A stretch of DNA of 64,000 nucleotides from a virus. Shown in pieces: positions 1 through 9,494 of the stretch; the first letter of the stretch is position 1; every line of letters starts with the position of its first letter. Where the stretch lies: positions 96,875 through 160,874 of IMG/VR virus record IMGVR_UViG_3300017605_000342; one strand, given 5' to 3'. The notes below the pieces were generated by a model, which was not told where the DNA came from, did no database searches, and worked only from the letters and a program-made list of their open reading frames with translations. A program made the translations under genes and the position numbers.

Positions 1-3000
1 AATGACACGAATATTAGAACGTTCTAACTCATCGTTGAACTTTTGAATGTCATCAACATCCCCGAACAGTCTTTTCTTTTCTGCTCTAATTTCTTCTATT
101 CTATTAAACTGCTCTCTTTGAACGGAGTCAATTAATTCCTTAGCTTTTCCTACTTCGTTGAAAACACCCTCACTAAATCTAAGATCTGTAAGCTCACGAA
201 TTCTAGCTTCATTGCTTTCTATGCTAGAAAGAAATAACTGCAAATCCGATTCAATAAGTTCTAGGCGACGACGAACAGCTACTTGCGCATCTGCCAATCC
301 TGTTTCAATTGCTACACCTACACTCTTACCTAGCTCTTGTGCTTCTTTAGGCAAAGCTCTTTGAGCAGCAACCAACGGGGCCTGCACAGTATTGCGCAAA
401 AGCTCTTTCATACCCACACCACCGCTGGCAGGGGCTTTTGCAAGCTCTTTGTCAATTTCTGTGATCTTCTTTATAAGCAACTGTCTTGCTTCGAAGATTG
501 GAACAGATCCTTTTATGATTTCTTTCTTTCTTACTTCAGAAGTTTCTTTTTCTAAAAGTCTGCTCTTTTCTATAATTTGTACATGTGTTTCTTTAAGTTC
601 ATCAAGTAATCCTGCACGTTGTGTAGTCAATTCTTGCAGTGCTTTTTCTGGAAGTTTACTTACCTCTGCTGCTCCCACTATTTGATCCAATGCTTGGTTT
701 ACAGCCTTGACAGCGTTAGCCACAGCAGCCGGACCTATAGTAACTGCACCGATAGCCCCACTACCAGTACCACGGCTCTTTTCCGCAATCTGGCGGTTCA
801 AAGATTCCAGAGCAGTTTCCGCTCTTTCCGCATTGTCCGCAAGTGATTTGAATGGATTGATGCTTGCGATCTTAAGTAAGATAGAGGCTAAGTCTGTTAC
901 TGTAGACAGTAAACTACCAAAGACAGATCCTAAAGAAGATGCAAAATTAGTAATAGTGTCTTCGTTTTTTTCGAAAACTTCGATGATACGCTGCAATCCT
1001 GAAAGAGAAGCGTCGAACAACCCTTTAGAGAATGCACCAGAAAATATTTTTAGAAACAGTTCAACTTTGTCTAGAAGTCGTGCAAATATTCTGTCAGATA
1101 ACTGCAAGCTCTTGGCTTGGTTGCTAGACAAAGACACCAGCACTTCAAATAGATTGCCTTCTTCTTTAGCTGTTCTGACTATCGCTGCTAGTTCATCGCT
1201 TGTTCTCTTCAGTGCACGCGGCAACGCATCTCGGGCAGTTACACCTTCTGTAAGTAACTTACTGATTTCTGAAACTGTACGTCTGGCATCCTTTAAGGAA
1301 ATACCAACCGAACCCAAATCCTGAATAATAAGCTCTACGGAACCTACAGCCTTCTCGATGTCACCACCAACAGCACGTAAACCACCCGACTGCACAAAGG
1401 ATTCGAATGCCTGCTGGAAAACTTCGCTCGACGTGTTTACTCTAGTCGATGCAAGTTCTAGTCGTCTAGTTAGAGCTTCGGCAGCTTCCGTTCCCAACTC
1501 AAAGTTAGTAGCAATATCCGCAGAAAATCTGACGTTCTGTAGTAAGATTTCTCTTACTTGAATCATACGTTCTTGAAAGTCAATCAAGAATGCCAATCCC
1601 TTCTGTATTGCTAATCCAACACCTTCGATAGGTGCCAAAGCACTACTGATAAGTGGGCCAGCTAATCTCCAAGCCAACTGGAACTTAATAACCGAACCTA
1701 CCGACTGTCCTATGTTCTTCTCAAACCCTTTTAAGATCTCGTTGAAGAACGTTCCTTTAGCGTTTGCTTTATCTTGTTCACGCTGAACTTTACGCAGATC
1801 TGTAATCACCGCTGTCATTGATGGTGGAGGCGGTGTTACAGGGGGCTTAACTGGAATAGGTGGGGTACCCGGAGGCGCACCAGGAGGTGGTGCTAATCCA
1901 ACACCGGGCGGATGTGCGCGTAGTTGTGCGATCTCTTTTTCAATCACACGTATGCGCTCTAGTCTCTGTTTTTCAACAGCATCTAGTTGCTTATCGACAG
2001 CTTTTGCAGCCAACACTTTTTCAGTATTAGCTGAACTGTTAAGAAACTTTATATTGTCGTTAATGAACTGCTGACGCTTAATCTGTTCATCAGCCAATAA
2101 AGCTTTCTCTGTGTCTAGTTGTTTTTCTTTAGATTCTATCTCTCTATTGTGCTGATCTAGTAGTCTTTTTTCTTCTGCTAATCGTTCTTTTCTTAGCTTT
2201 GTGGCTTCCTTGTTACTGTCCTTGGAGATCTTAATAGTTCTCTCTGTTTCGTCAGTAAGTGTTTTAAGCTTCTTCGCACTTAGCTCATTAAATGCTGTTG
2301 CTATGTCTTCGTTAGCCTGATCTTGAGCTTTTTTATTGTCAGAGATAGTCTGTTGAAATGCCGCTTTTTCTTTCTGTGTCTTAGCTTCGTTAGCTTCTAA
2401 GGATAATTGTATACCCTTTGCTTCTAGCTCAGCTTTACGCAACACTAACTTCTCAAAGTCCGGTAGCTGTGCTTCAAAATCCTTAACTTGCTTTTCAAAC
2501 GTGTCAGTACTTTTAGTAGCTGCGGGTTTGGGAACAATCTGAAGTTCTTGTAATCTCTTTAGACTACCCGCCTTGTCTATTTCGCTTAGTTTGTTATTTG
2601 CAGCAGTAGCTTCTTGCTGGCGACGGGTACTTAAATCCTTTTCAGCACGTAGCAATTCCTCGTTAAGCGCAATAATATCGGCGTTCGCTCCGCGCTTTCT
2701 TAGCTTGCTAGTAGCAATCTCCTGCTGCTCGGCCTTATCTATGGCGGCGGCGGCTGTTGTAGTTTTGCTTTTTGCATCTGCTTCTGCTGCGTCTCTTATC
2801 TTATTAAACTCGACAGAAGCTTGCTTAGATGCGGCAATAATCTTATTAGGCAACGCCCCCGCAATGCGGTCGAATTGCGTTCCAAAAGACTTCAGCAACC
2901 CTAGCTCTTCATTCAGGGTTTTCTGCAAAGTCGCAACTTCATGCTGACGCGATGCATCGTTCTGAGCTGCTAGCAAATTATCTGCGGCCTTCTCGATGTC

Positions 3001-4614
3001 AACACGCTTCTGTAAAAAATCCAACTGCAAAGATTCTAACTTAGCCAAATCCGCCCGAACTTTGTCGGCTTTGGGCAAACCAGTGGGCAGGTCTACAACA
3101 GCGGCTTTCAAACCTACAACAGTGTCCGCTCGCGCTGACTGTTTCTCGGATATGGTCTTGAAAATCTTTGCACGGTCTGCATCTAGACGCAGTTGTTTTG
3201 AAATCTCGGCAGTGATAGCCTTTTCAGTTTCAAGGGACTGTCGTTGTAGAGTATTAAGTTCTGCGGTAAGTTCTAAAGAAGCTTTTTTAAGATCTTCTAT
3301 TTCCCCTTCTACTTTAGCAACATTGGCTGTTTCTTCGTTGCTTAAAGAAATACCAGTGCCTTTCTTCTTAGAAAGATCTCGTCTAAGTAACAAGGATTCA
3401 TTGTCAGATTCAAGTTTACGAATCTTTGACTGTATGTCTAAGAATTCTTGTATCTTCTTATTAAGTTGTTCTTGTAAAGCTATGTTCGCCTGGATCTTTG
3501 TTGGATGTAGCGGGTTTGATACAGGCACTTTAAATGCTGCGGCCTGTACAGCAAACGCCTTTGCGCGAGCTAGGGCATCTTCTGCTGCCTTAGAGAAATC
3601 AGTTACAGCTTCTCCAAGCGGACGAAATGTTTCTCCTTCTTCTGTGATCTTGAACCCAACACGCTTAACCAGCTCAAGAACAGCTTTCCCACCACGTTCT
3701 GCGGTTCTAAACTGGTCCGCCTCACCGTCAGATGCAATCTTATTTAGAGCAGTTGTTGTTTCCTTCTTTGAATTAATTCGACGCTTTTCTAGCTCAGCTA
3801 AAGACTCAAAGTTCTTGCGAGCAGCATTTAAATCGGACTTACTAACCGAACTGCTGTCTAAAGATATCTGTCTTTGTAACGACAAAAATCTTTCCAAAGA
3901 ATCCAAAAATTCTGGAGAAAACCCTTTGGCTACTTTGGCAAAATCTATTCTAGTTTGTAGCAACGATGCGTCATGGATCGCTGCCATTCCTTTTCCTAAA
4001 GTGTCTAAGAACTCTTTCAGTTCTTTGGAACGCTTTGCGGCTGTTGACGAACTATTACTTAGTTTAAGAAGTTTATTAGAAAGTAATTCAAGTTTTTCTT
4101 GTGTTTCGTTAGTACCCTTGATACCACGAAATGCATCAATAAATCCTTCACCAACTAGCTTCTTGATGGAATTAAGTTCTCTGGTAATCTTTGCTTTTTC
4201 GGCTGCTAGATTACCACCAATTTCTGTTATACCTGCTTTTTCGGCGGCCCGAGTTTTCCCAAGTTTTACTTGGATATTTTCCAAAACGGTCAGAGGGTTA
4301 GCGTCAAGTGTTTTCTGGGCAGTAGACGCAGCTTTAGCTAGCTGTGCAGCAAGATCTTTATCATCGACCTCAAATGTAGTTTTGAAGGGCTTTGAGAAGT
4401 TCTTGTTTAAATCTTCAACAGCAGTCTTGATTAGATTTTTCTGTGTATTTAGATTTGCTTCTAACTTTGTAATAGATTTTTGATCTATGTTAAAGTTAAG
4501 AGACGTAGTAGTAATAGTCTTAGAAAAGACCTCCCACTGCTTGGCCAGTTCTTCGACCTTACGTCCGAAATCCTTCCCGTCTAATAGTACACTAAAAATT
4601 TCTTGAAATGCCAT
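1..4614 (-). CDS. Tape measure protein, N-terminal 1,538 codons (continues past window edge)
   Basis: The frame starts at 4614 (MAFQEIFSVLLDG) and stays open on the minus strand to base 1, so at least 1,538 residues are encoded and the stop lies outside the window. The ATG overlaps the upstream stop as TAATG. Residues 1 to about 890 are charged, Ala/Lys/Glu/Leu-rich and coiled-coil-like. A proline-rich linker follows (about residues 895-930, bases 1828-1930), and then a more hydrophobic part. Length, composition and position after the tail chaperones fit a tail length-determining protein that templates tube assembly. The long plus-strand reading frames across this stretch are shadows. At roughly 0.15 nm per residue (family knowledge) the tail would exceed 200 nm. 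Confidence 0.9.
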   Translation of the reverse strand, partial: MAFQEIFSVLLDGKDFGRKVEELAKQWEVFSKTITTTSLNFNIDQKSITKLEANLNTQKNLIKTAVEDLNKNFSKPFKTTFEVDDKDLAAQLAKAASTAQKTLDANPLTVLENIQVKLGKTRAAEKAGITEIGGNLAAEKAKITRELNSIKKLVGEGFIDAFRGIKGTNETQEKLELLSNKLLKLSNSSSTAAKRSKELKEFLDTLGKGMAAIHDASLLQTRIDFAKVAKGFSPEFLDSLERFLSLQRQISLDSSSVSKSDLNAARKNFESLAELEKRRINSKKETTTALNKIASDGEADQFRTAERGGKAVLELVKRVGFKITEEGETFRPLGEAVTDFSKAAEDALARAKAFAVQAAAFKVPVSNPLHPTKIQANIALQEQLNKKIQEFLDIQSKIRKLESDNESLLLRRDLSKKKGTGISLSNEETANVAKVEGEIEDLKKASLELTAELNTLQRQSLETEKAITAEISKQLRLDADRAKIFKTISEKQSARADTVVGLKAAVVDLPTGLPKADKVRADLAKLESLQLDFLQKRVDIEKAADNLLAAQNDASRQHEVATLQKTLNEELGLLKSFGTQFDRIAGALPNKIIAASKQASVEFNKIRDAAEADAKSKTTTAAAAIDKAEQQEIATSKLRKRGANADIIALNEELLRAEKDLSTRRQQEATAANNKLSEIDKAGSLKRLQELQIVPKPAATKSTDTFEKQVKDFEAQLPDFEKLVLRKAELEAKGIQLSLEANEAKTQKEKAAFQQTISDNKKAQDQANEDIATAFNELSAKKLKTLTDETERTIKISKDSNKEATKLRKERLAEEKRLLDQHNREIESKEKQLDTEKALLADEQIKRQQFINDNIKFLNSSANTEKVLAAKAVDKQLDAVEKQRLERIRVIEKEIAQLRAHPPGVGLAPPPGAPPGTPPIPVKPPVTPPPPSMTAVITDLRKVQREQDKANAKGTFFNEILKGFEKNIGQSVGSVIKFQLAWRLAGPLISSALAPIEGVGLAIQKGLAFLIDFQERMIQVREILLQNVRFSADIATNFELGTEAAEALTRRLELASTRVNTSSEVFQQAFESFVQSGGLRAVGGDIEKAVGSVELIIQDLGSVGISLKDARRTVSEISKLLTEGVTARDALPRALKRTSDELAAIVRTAKEEGNLFEVLVSLSSNQAKSLQLSDRIFARLLDKVELFLKIFSGAFSKGLFDASLSGLQRIIEVFEKNEDTITNFASSLGSVFGSLLSTVTDLASILLKIASINPFKSLADNAERAETALESLNRQIAEKSRGTGSGAIGAVTIGPAAVANAVKAVNQALDQIVGAAEVSKLPEKALQELTTQRAGLLDELKETHVQIIEKSRLLEKETSEVRKKEIIKGSVPIFEARQLLIKKITEIDKELAKAPASGGVGMKELLRNTVQAPLVAAQRALPKEAQELGKSVGVAIETGLADAQVAVRRRLELIESDLQLFLSSIESNEARIRELTDLRFSEGVFNEVGKAKELIDSVQREQFNRIEEIRAEKKRLFGDVDDIQKFNDELERSNIRVI

Positions 4615-5456
4615 TATTTAAACCTGCGGTTTATTTGACGTACTTTGCGAGTTCTCTGTTCTTTAGAAACAGCCTGTGGCTTTCGTTTTGCTACTGCTCT
4701 TTCTACAAACTGAGATCTTTTAATTGCCTTAAGTCTAGAACCTCGTGGCTTGTTTGCAATATGAGAATCCCCAGTTACTATGTTATCTACAGACTGTGCG
4801 CCTATAGCTACTACGACAGCAGCCTCACGAAATATGGTAGCCGGGCTACGACCGCCTAATCTACCATCCAACCTTTTGTTAGGTTGAAACGAAGCACGCA
4901 TTTGCCTGGCAATCATAGTCTTGACTTTTTGCATCTCTTCTAGAGTTGCATTTTCAAGAGCTATAAAGTCTGATTCACCGCTAATACCTTTTGCTACTGC
5001 GTTTGCCATTCCAATACGCAAAGCTTCACGAGCATCGGCCAGTGCTGTACGTATGAATCGTTTGGGTGGATAACCTGGATGGGTGATAATGTAACCCTTA
5101 GGAGTTACTAACCTACCGCCGCGCCCTAAAACCCTAAAGCCGTATGTTCTACCTTTGTATGTAGGAAAAGACATCTGATCTGGCGGCTCTGGATTATCAT
5201 CTCCTGGAATGTTATATTCTTCAGAGACACCACCAACACCAAATTCTGGAGCCGCCTTAACCTTCGTGGCCGTACCAAATTCCTGCCACAACACCCATTC
5301 AAGGGCATTTGTGGTAGGATCAGTACCACCGGTAGGTATAAGGATCTTGGCTCCAATAGGATTCTTAAATAAATCTCTGCGCTTTCTAAGTTCAGCGCCT
5401 ATCCCAGAATCTAAGATGCCACGAGATCCAACACTCTTGACTGTTATCTTTGCCAT
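4614..5456 (-). CDS. Tail-completion or minor tail protein
   Basis: 280 residues, starting MAKITVKSVGSRG. A conserved-looking stretch LEWVLWQEFGTATK is followed by HPGYPPKRFIRTALADA. The 'EFGT ... P..F.R.AL' pattern is typical of HK97 gp10-like neck or tail-completion proteins, though this one is about twice the usual length. The C-terminus is strongly basic (RRFK). It lies between the chaperone pair and the tape measure. Function is inferred from motif and position only. Confidence 0.5.
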   Translation of the reverse strand: MAKITVKSVGSRGILDSGIGAELRKRRDLFKNPIGAKILIPTGGTDPTTNALEWVLWQEFGTATKVKAAPEFGVGGVSEEYNIPGDDNPEPPDQMSFPTYKGRTYGFRVLGRGGRLVTPKGYIITHPGYPPKRFIRTALADAREALRIGMANAVAKGISGESDFIALENATLEEMQKVKTMIARQMRASFQPNKRLDGRLGGRSPATIFREAAVVVAIGAQSVDNIVTGDSHIANKPRGSRLKAIKRSQFVERAVAKRKPQAVSKEQRTRKVRQINRRFK

Positions 5457-5458
5457 TG

Positions 5459-6315
5459 TTAGACACTCCAGTCAGACAGATATCTACGCAACACATCGAA
5501 GTCACTCGCTACTTCACTTAAGGACTTGTTAGGTGCGATCTGAGGATCATATCCAACTATCTTAGACGAGTCATGCGCTGCCGCAACATCTGCGTCATAC
5601 GGACGCTTCTTAGCATCCTCTGAAACTGTCTGTGATGAATTTGAATAGTCGTTGTATTCGTACTGTGGCGCGTTACTATTACGTCCTAGTCTCTCGTCCA
5701 TGCGCTTAGAATTAACATGGGCAGCATGGGACATCATAATGATTTGAGGCATCGTTAGATGCATCACATCACGCATAGGCCAGTGGTAAGCCTGACAGAA
5801 AGAGTCAACGATTAGTAAAGGATTGTCTTTGTCGTCAATGCCCGACTTTATACCATCAGACGAGCTAGTTGTGGAAAAAAACTTGTAAAATCCTCGATGA
5901 TGTTGTTTTTTGAAATCTGCATCAAAACAACTTCAAGCATTTTAAACGGGGTCTTGCAAAGCTGCTTGCACTCGTCTATCGTTATTGTAGGCTCAGTTGC
6001 TGCCAGAACAATCAACGTCATCTGGGGTAAGGTGCTTTCAAACATTCCAAAGACTTTATCCAAGTCAATATCTGATATTGAAAAACCAATAGTGGTCTTC
6101 CCACCTTCTTGGGCTTCTTTAGCCTTAGAAAGAATTTCGTTGAATAGCGGTTTTAGGAACAGAGTAAACTTCATGTACGAATCATATTCAAGATCTACGA
6201 TCTTAAACGTACGGCCACTAAGTTCAATTGAGTGCTGGGAAAGTTCGGGGATGTTAAGTGTAGCACCTATAATCTGTTCTTGAGTAAGGTCTACTTTCTT
6301 GGTGCGGGTTGCCAT
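5459..6315 (-). CDS. Tail assembly chaperone, long form made by -1 frameshift (gpG-GT type)
   Basis: The upstream frame (5848-6315) contains a run of seven T on the minus strand at 5881-5875, just before its stop. A -1 slip there opens a frame that continues without a stop through ...FCQAYHWPMRDVMHLTMP... to a stop at 5459. That adds about 139 residues to a protein of about 145. The order chaperone, frameshifted extension, tape measure is the classical G/GT arrangement of long-tailed phages. The extension has no convincing start of its own: the ATG at 5776 lies inside a continuous open stretch without a Shine-Dalgarno sequence. Confidence 0.8.
5848..6315 (-). CDS. Tail assembly chaperone, short form (gpG type)
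   Basis: 155 residues, starting MATRTKKVDLTQEQI and ending FFPQLARLMV when the ribosome does not slip. It contains SIELSGRTFKIVDLEYDSYMKF and an acidic, helical C-terminal half. It follows the tail tube gene and shares its 5' part with the frameshift product. By analogy with lambda gpG it coats the tape measure during tail assembly. Confidence 0.75.
   Translation of the reverse strand: MATRTKKVDLTQEQIIGATLNIPELSQHSIELSGRTFKIVDLEYDSYMKFTLFLKPLFNEILSKAKEAQEGGKTTIGFSISDIDLDKVFGMFESTLPQMTLIVLAATEPTITIDECKQLCKTPFKMLEVVLMQISKNNIIEDFTSFFPQLARLMV
5875..5881 (-). promoter_or_regulatory. -1 ribosomal slippery heptamer T TTT TTT
   Basis: Seven consecutive T on the minus strand, in phase as AGT TTT TTT CCA in the zero frame. 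Re-pairing one base back gives TCC ACA ACT AGC and an open -1 frame. T TTT TTT is a standard -1 slippery heptamer. Confidence 0.75.
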
Positions 6316-6370
6316 TAGGCTCCTTTCGGGTTAGCTGGGGTGTTGTACCCACCCCAGCCCTTTAAACAAA

Positions 6371-6988
6371 TTAAGCGAAGAATGTCATTGAGAAGAACGA
6401 TTCAACTGAGCTACCTGATGCCGTAAACGACTTCAGTTTGCCCTGTCCCTGCAATTCTAGGAACTCACCGTTCTGCTGGAAGTTAAACGTCAAGTCACAA
6501 GACGGTGTGTACAACTGAATTTCCTTTCCGTCTAGCTTGTTCTGTAGTACTAGCAACATAGCCTTTGTGACGATATCTTCCGAACCCACCTGATAGTTAA
6601 TGGTAGATCCTGACACGACAGTAGATGCAGTCAAACCTGACACCTGTTCGAATGCCACGTCGTCAAACTGCGACAGGTTGAACTCGATGCTGGCAGTCTT
6701 TTCACCTACGTATGACTGACGCAAAACCAAGTCAATACCAGTCTTGATTTCCTTAATTTCTTTGGTATACGTCACTGTTGCAACAGATTCGATGATTCCC
6801 AAGTCTGTCCAGCCAGATGGCGTAGCTCCATTACTCTTGGTAAAGTATGCCTGCACTGGAGCTGCGGTAATAGATTCTTCGTTCTTGATGTACACGCGTG
6901 GTGCCGGAACGAACTTAACTACCTGAGTACCAGTACGCCCAGAGGTAATGGGGTTCTGTCTTGTATTCTTATTAACGATAACAGCCAT
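6371..6988 (-). CDS. Tail tube protein
   Basis: 205 residues, beta-rich. It includes GWTDLGIIESVATVTYTKEIKEIKTGIDLVLRQ-type tube features (an 'x-LG.ie.v...' segment followed by an insertion-loop-like stretch) and a TFNFQQNGEFLELQGQGK segment, and ends MTFFA. It lies between the tail terminator-like gene and the chaperones, the usual place for the major tail protein. There is a ribosome site upstream (TAGGAGTTACC). Identity rests on position, size and composition. Confidence 0.65.
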   Translation of the reverse strand: MAVIVNKNTRQNPITSGRTGTQVVKFVPAPRVYIKNEESITAAPVQAYFTKSNGATPSGWTDLGIIESVATVTYTKEIKEIKTGIDLVLRQSYVGEKTASIEFNLSQFDDVAFEQVSGLTASTVVSGSTINYQVGSEDIVTKAMLLVLQNKLDGKEIQLYTPSCDLTFNFQQNGEFLELQGQGKLKSFTASGSSVESFFSMTFFA

Positions 6989-7018
6989 ATTTTATGGTAA
7001 CTCCTATATGATTACTTA

Positions 7019-7438
7019 CTACTGTAAGATGATGTAATGCCGTAAATCAAAAGTAGCATTACTGTGGTAAATTCCTACTTCGGGAATTCGAATAAATCGA
7101 ATCACGTCCCTGTCCCAGAAAATGTTTGTGCCCGTTGGGACTGGTGCTGCCGGGTTGCTGTAATTATACTTTTCAGTGTAGAATCGTTTCGACAACAGAT
7201 TGAACACTTGCTGCTCTGCGTCCACTCCATCCAACTCACGTTCGTACACGATGTCAATACTTACAGTAAGTTCGTTAAGGTGTGGGTCGTAGCCCGCCAC
7301 GAGAAAGCCTATGTTAACCGCGTTAGTTTTAAATATCGAGTACTCAGGGTAGTCTGGGTCATCTCTAATCGGATGTACCGACAACCCCGTCAATTCAGCA
7401 TTTAACAATGATAAGAAAGTGTCGCGGCAGTTTCTCAT
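7019..7438 (-). CDS. Tail terminator-like protein
   Basis: 139 residues (MRNCRDTFLSLLNAEL...FDLRHYIILQ). A single alpha/beta domain of the size of tail terminator or tail-completion proteins, directly upstream of the tube gene. The N-terminal helix 'TFLSLLNAEL' followed by a beta-rich body fits, but no catalytic or diagnostic motif is present. The assignment is positional. Confidence 0.45.
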   Translation of the reverse strand: MRNCRDTFLSLLNAELTGLSVHPIRDDPDYPEYSIFKTNAVNIGFLVAGYDPHLNELTVSIDIVYERELDGVDAEQQVFNLLSKRFYTEKYNYSNPAAPVPTGTNIFWDRDVIRFIRIPEVGIYHSNATFDLRHYIILQ

Positions 7439-7905
7439 TAGTAACCAGATGTGCGCTTGTCACGTTCATCAAAAGATAGACTCAAAAATTCTGGATCATA
7501 GTCAATGGTTAGCCCATGACACTTAATGTCTACAGAGTTACTCCAACGACTCGTTGCATTATTCTTATTCCTGAAATAACGTTTTGGGTTAGGATCGGGT
7601 TCTGTTTTATAGACAATGGAAACTCTATCCCCATAGTCTTCTTTATACGGCCCTATTGAATTGATCTTGGCCGTTACCCAATCTACCTGTCGATCAACCT
7701 CATGGAACAAAAGCCTCTTTTTCTGAAAGACTTTGTAGCCCACATTCTCAAAGTGTTTAACTAACCACTTTGTTCCGGTCGCCGTCTCAGTAAATCGAAT
7801 TGTCATCAAAGGCTTTGTTGTATCGGCGATTGTTAGCTTAGGCCACAGTCCAGCAAACATGCTCGCTAATCCGGTTTTTAGTAGAGTTCTTCGTAACATA
7901 CTCAC
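7438..7905 (-). CDS. Secreted-type protein with twin-arginine-like leader, head-tail module
   Basis: 155 residues. The N-terminus MSMLRRTLLKTGLASMFAGLW has paired arginines, a weakly hydrophobic core and a later polar region (TIADTTK), resembling a twin-arginine leader, although the consensus Phe-Leu after RR is Thr-Leu-Leu here. The rest is a compact basic alpha/beta domain (FTETATGTKWLVKHFENVGYK). It shares stop and start bases with its neighbours at both ends. A Tat-type leader inside a connector operon is unexpected. Alternatively the N-terminus is just a basic amphipathic helix of a tail-completion protein. Confidence 0.5.
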   Translation of the reverse strand: MSMLRRTLLKTGLASMFAGLWPKLTIADTTKPLMTIRFTETATGTKWLVKHFENVGYKVFQKKRLLFHEVDRQVDWVTAKINSIGPYKEDYGDRVSIVYKTEPDPNPKRYFRNKNNATSRWSNSVDIKCHGLTIDYDPEFLSLSFDERDKRTSGY

Positions 7906-7906
7906 C

Positions 7907-8329
7907 CTAACGGTCAGTAGACCTGTAGAACCCTAAGTAAGCCACCGTAACAGAGTTTACTCCAGGATCTTTGAAATCTATCAACCTGAAAATTTCTTCA
8001 ACACCCAAAGAATCTTTCAGCACAAGTACCGTATCTTTGCTGGTAAACTCTTCACGTGTGATGCTATCTACCGACATTACAAACAACCAATCATCCACTA
8101 ACAAAATACTGCTACCTTGTAAATATGGAGATGATCGGTCTAATCTCAAACATGCGGGTTGTGGGTCTAACACTGTGTCCGCTTCAGATATGATAACGGA
8201 ACGTCCTAGTAAAGCACTACCGCCACTACGTGAGATCGTACGCTTGTAAGCAGTACGTTCGGTAATGGGAGCAAACTCTTCTAAGATATCAATAACTGTT
8301 TGGCGTAGTTCATCTGACAACGCAGACAT
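7907..8329 (-). CDS. Head-closure or head-tail connector protein
   Basis: 140 residues (MSALSDELRQTVIDILEEFAP...). An N-terminal helix is followed by a beta-barrel-like body (SSILLVDDWLFVMSVDSITREEF). The order adaptor (8333), this gene, tail terminator (7019) matches the connector order of siphoviruses. The call is by position and fold-like composition. Confidence 0.5.
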   Translation of the reverse strand: MSALSDELRQTVIDILEEFAPITERTAYKRTISRSGGSALLGRSVIISEADTVLDPQPACLRLDRSSPYLQGSSILLVDDWLFVMSVDSITREEFTSKDTVLVLKDSLGVEEIFRLIDFKDPGVNSVTVAYLGFYRSTDR

Positions 8330-8332
8330 TGA

Positions 8333-8965
8333 TTATGACCTATAAACCTTGTCCGCTTGCAACATATACGGTGAAAGATACTGCATTGCCTGGGTGGAAA
8401 CTGAGGCGGTAAGGGAGGCTGCACCGGACGAAGACACCTTAGCAGCATCTTGGTAGGTTGTGGCCTTTCTAATAGGACCAGGCAACTCTACTTCCTCGCT
8501 CTTTATCCCGGCCAGTATTTTTGCAGAAGTAGTGACCAAAGCCGTATCCGTGCTGGTAAAATTTTTCAAAAATATTGCCTGCTCACACTGAGCAATTTTA
8601 ACAGCCTCTGGGATATAGGTATCTCCACTGATAGAGTCAACGTCTAGGTTACGCGGAAATTGTAGATTTTGATTCCAAGTATATCTTACAGGATATTGTA
8701 CATGTAAAAAATCATGCACCAACCCTGTTTGAGAATCATAATGTAGTGTTAGTTCCCTACGTTCTAAAACGTAGGTGTACTTAAACTGTTCAATGATTAA
8801 AGCGGCTTGGACTAGTAACGATTGCTTTTGCCCATCCCCCAAAGCTTCCCATGTAGAAGTCTTAGTTGTGTCAAAGTGATCGCTGAAATACTCATCTGCG
8901 TAGGCCACATTAATATATGAATTACTGTATTCACCACTTATTGTGTCATCCACCAGAACAGCCAC
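8333..8965 (-). CDS. Head-tail adaptor (gp6/Ad1-like)
   Basis: 210 residues. The N-terminus contains NSYINVAYADEYFSDHF, the 'NSY.sv..Ad.Yf' signature of DnaT-like or Ad1-type head-tail adaptors, followed by helices ALGDGQKQSLLVQAALIIEQ and a PEAVKIAQCEQAIF helix. The start is GTG at 8965, with the Shine-Dalgarno GGGAG inside the 3' end of the HNH gene, so the two genes overlap by 20 bases. Confidence 0.6.
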   Translation of the reverse strand: MAVLVDDTISGEYSNSYINVAYADEYFSDHFDTTKTSTWEALGDGQKQSLLVQAALIIEQFKYTYVLERRELTLHYDSQTGLVHDFLHVQYPVRYTWNQNLQFPRNLDVDSISGDTYIPEAVKIAQCEQAIFLKNFTSTDTALVTTSAKILAGIKSEEVELPGPIRKATTYQDAAKVSSSGAASLTASVSTQAMQYLSPYMLQADKVYRS

Positions 8966-9479
8966 GAGCTTTCTCCCGTTTTAATTCATGTTCCTTAGCA
9001 TGTCTTAGTCTGTGACAATTAGCACACAGAACTACCACACCAAGAGCCACTTCTTCTAGTATTTTCTCCCAAGTCGTAAGTAACAGCGTATTAAAATAGT
9101 TTTGTTTCTTACTTGGGTTAGTGTGATGAAAGTCAAATACTTCCGTATAGTCACAAATAAAACCACAATCGTAACATCTTCCACCTAAGTGGGCTATCAA
9201 CTTTCTTTTGACTTGTATTCTTCGGGCTTGCTGTGTAAGATTGTAAAGATTACTGCAAACTTGACAGTATTTAGTGCCGAGTTTTATAGGGTTTTTGCTG
9301 CAACGAATACACAGTCCGCCGACTAGATTTTTGACTCTGTATAAACTAATTCTACTGGCCGGATTTGAGCACTTTTCGCAGTACTTACAATACCAAGTAC
9401 GTTTTCTTCGCGGATTGGGATCAATCTTACTGTAATTTGTTTTACAAATCCCACAGAGTTGCGGTTCAAGACTAGCCAT
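8946..9479 (-). CDS. HNH endonuclease inserted in the head module
   Basis: 177 residues. The N-terminal two thirds carry several CxxC pairs (LCGICKTNYSK, YCKYCEKC, LCIRCSK, YCQVCSN), and a C-terminal HNH core reads CYDCGF ... VFDFHHTNP ... VLCANCHRLRH. It is a free-standing homing-type nuclease between structural genes. Its 3' end supplies the ribosome-binding site and start region of the adaptor gene, so insertion has been accommodated rather than disruptive. Confidence 0.85.
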   Translation of the reverse strand: MASLEPQLCGICKTNYSKIDPNPRRKRTWYCKYCEKCSNPASRISLYRVKNLVGGLCIRCSKNPIKLGTKYCQVCSNLYNLTQQARRIQVKRKLIAHLGGRCYDCGFICDYTEVFDFHHTNPSKKQNYFNTLLLTTWEKILEEVALGVVVLCANCHRLRHAKEHELKREKARGCSGG

Positions 9480-9494
9480 GTGTCGACAACTCCA

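Noticed and set aside
2996-4483. 495-codon open frame on the plus strand
   Set aside because: It is a shadow of the tape measure gene on the other strand: Ser/Leu/Arg-rich, with no ribosome site or domain.
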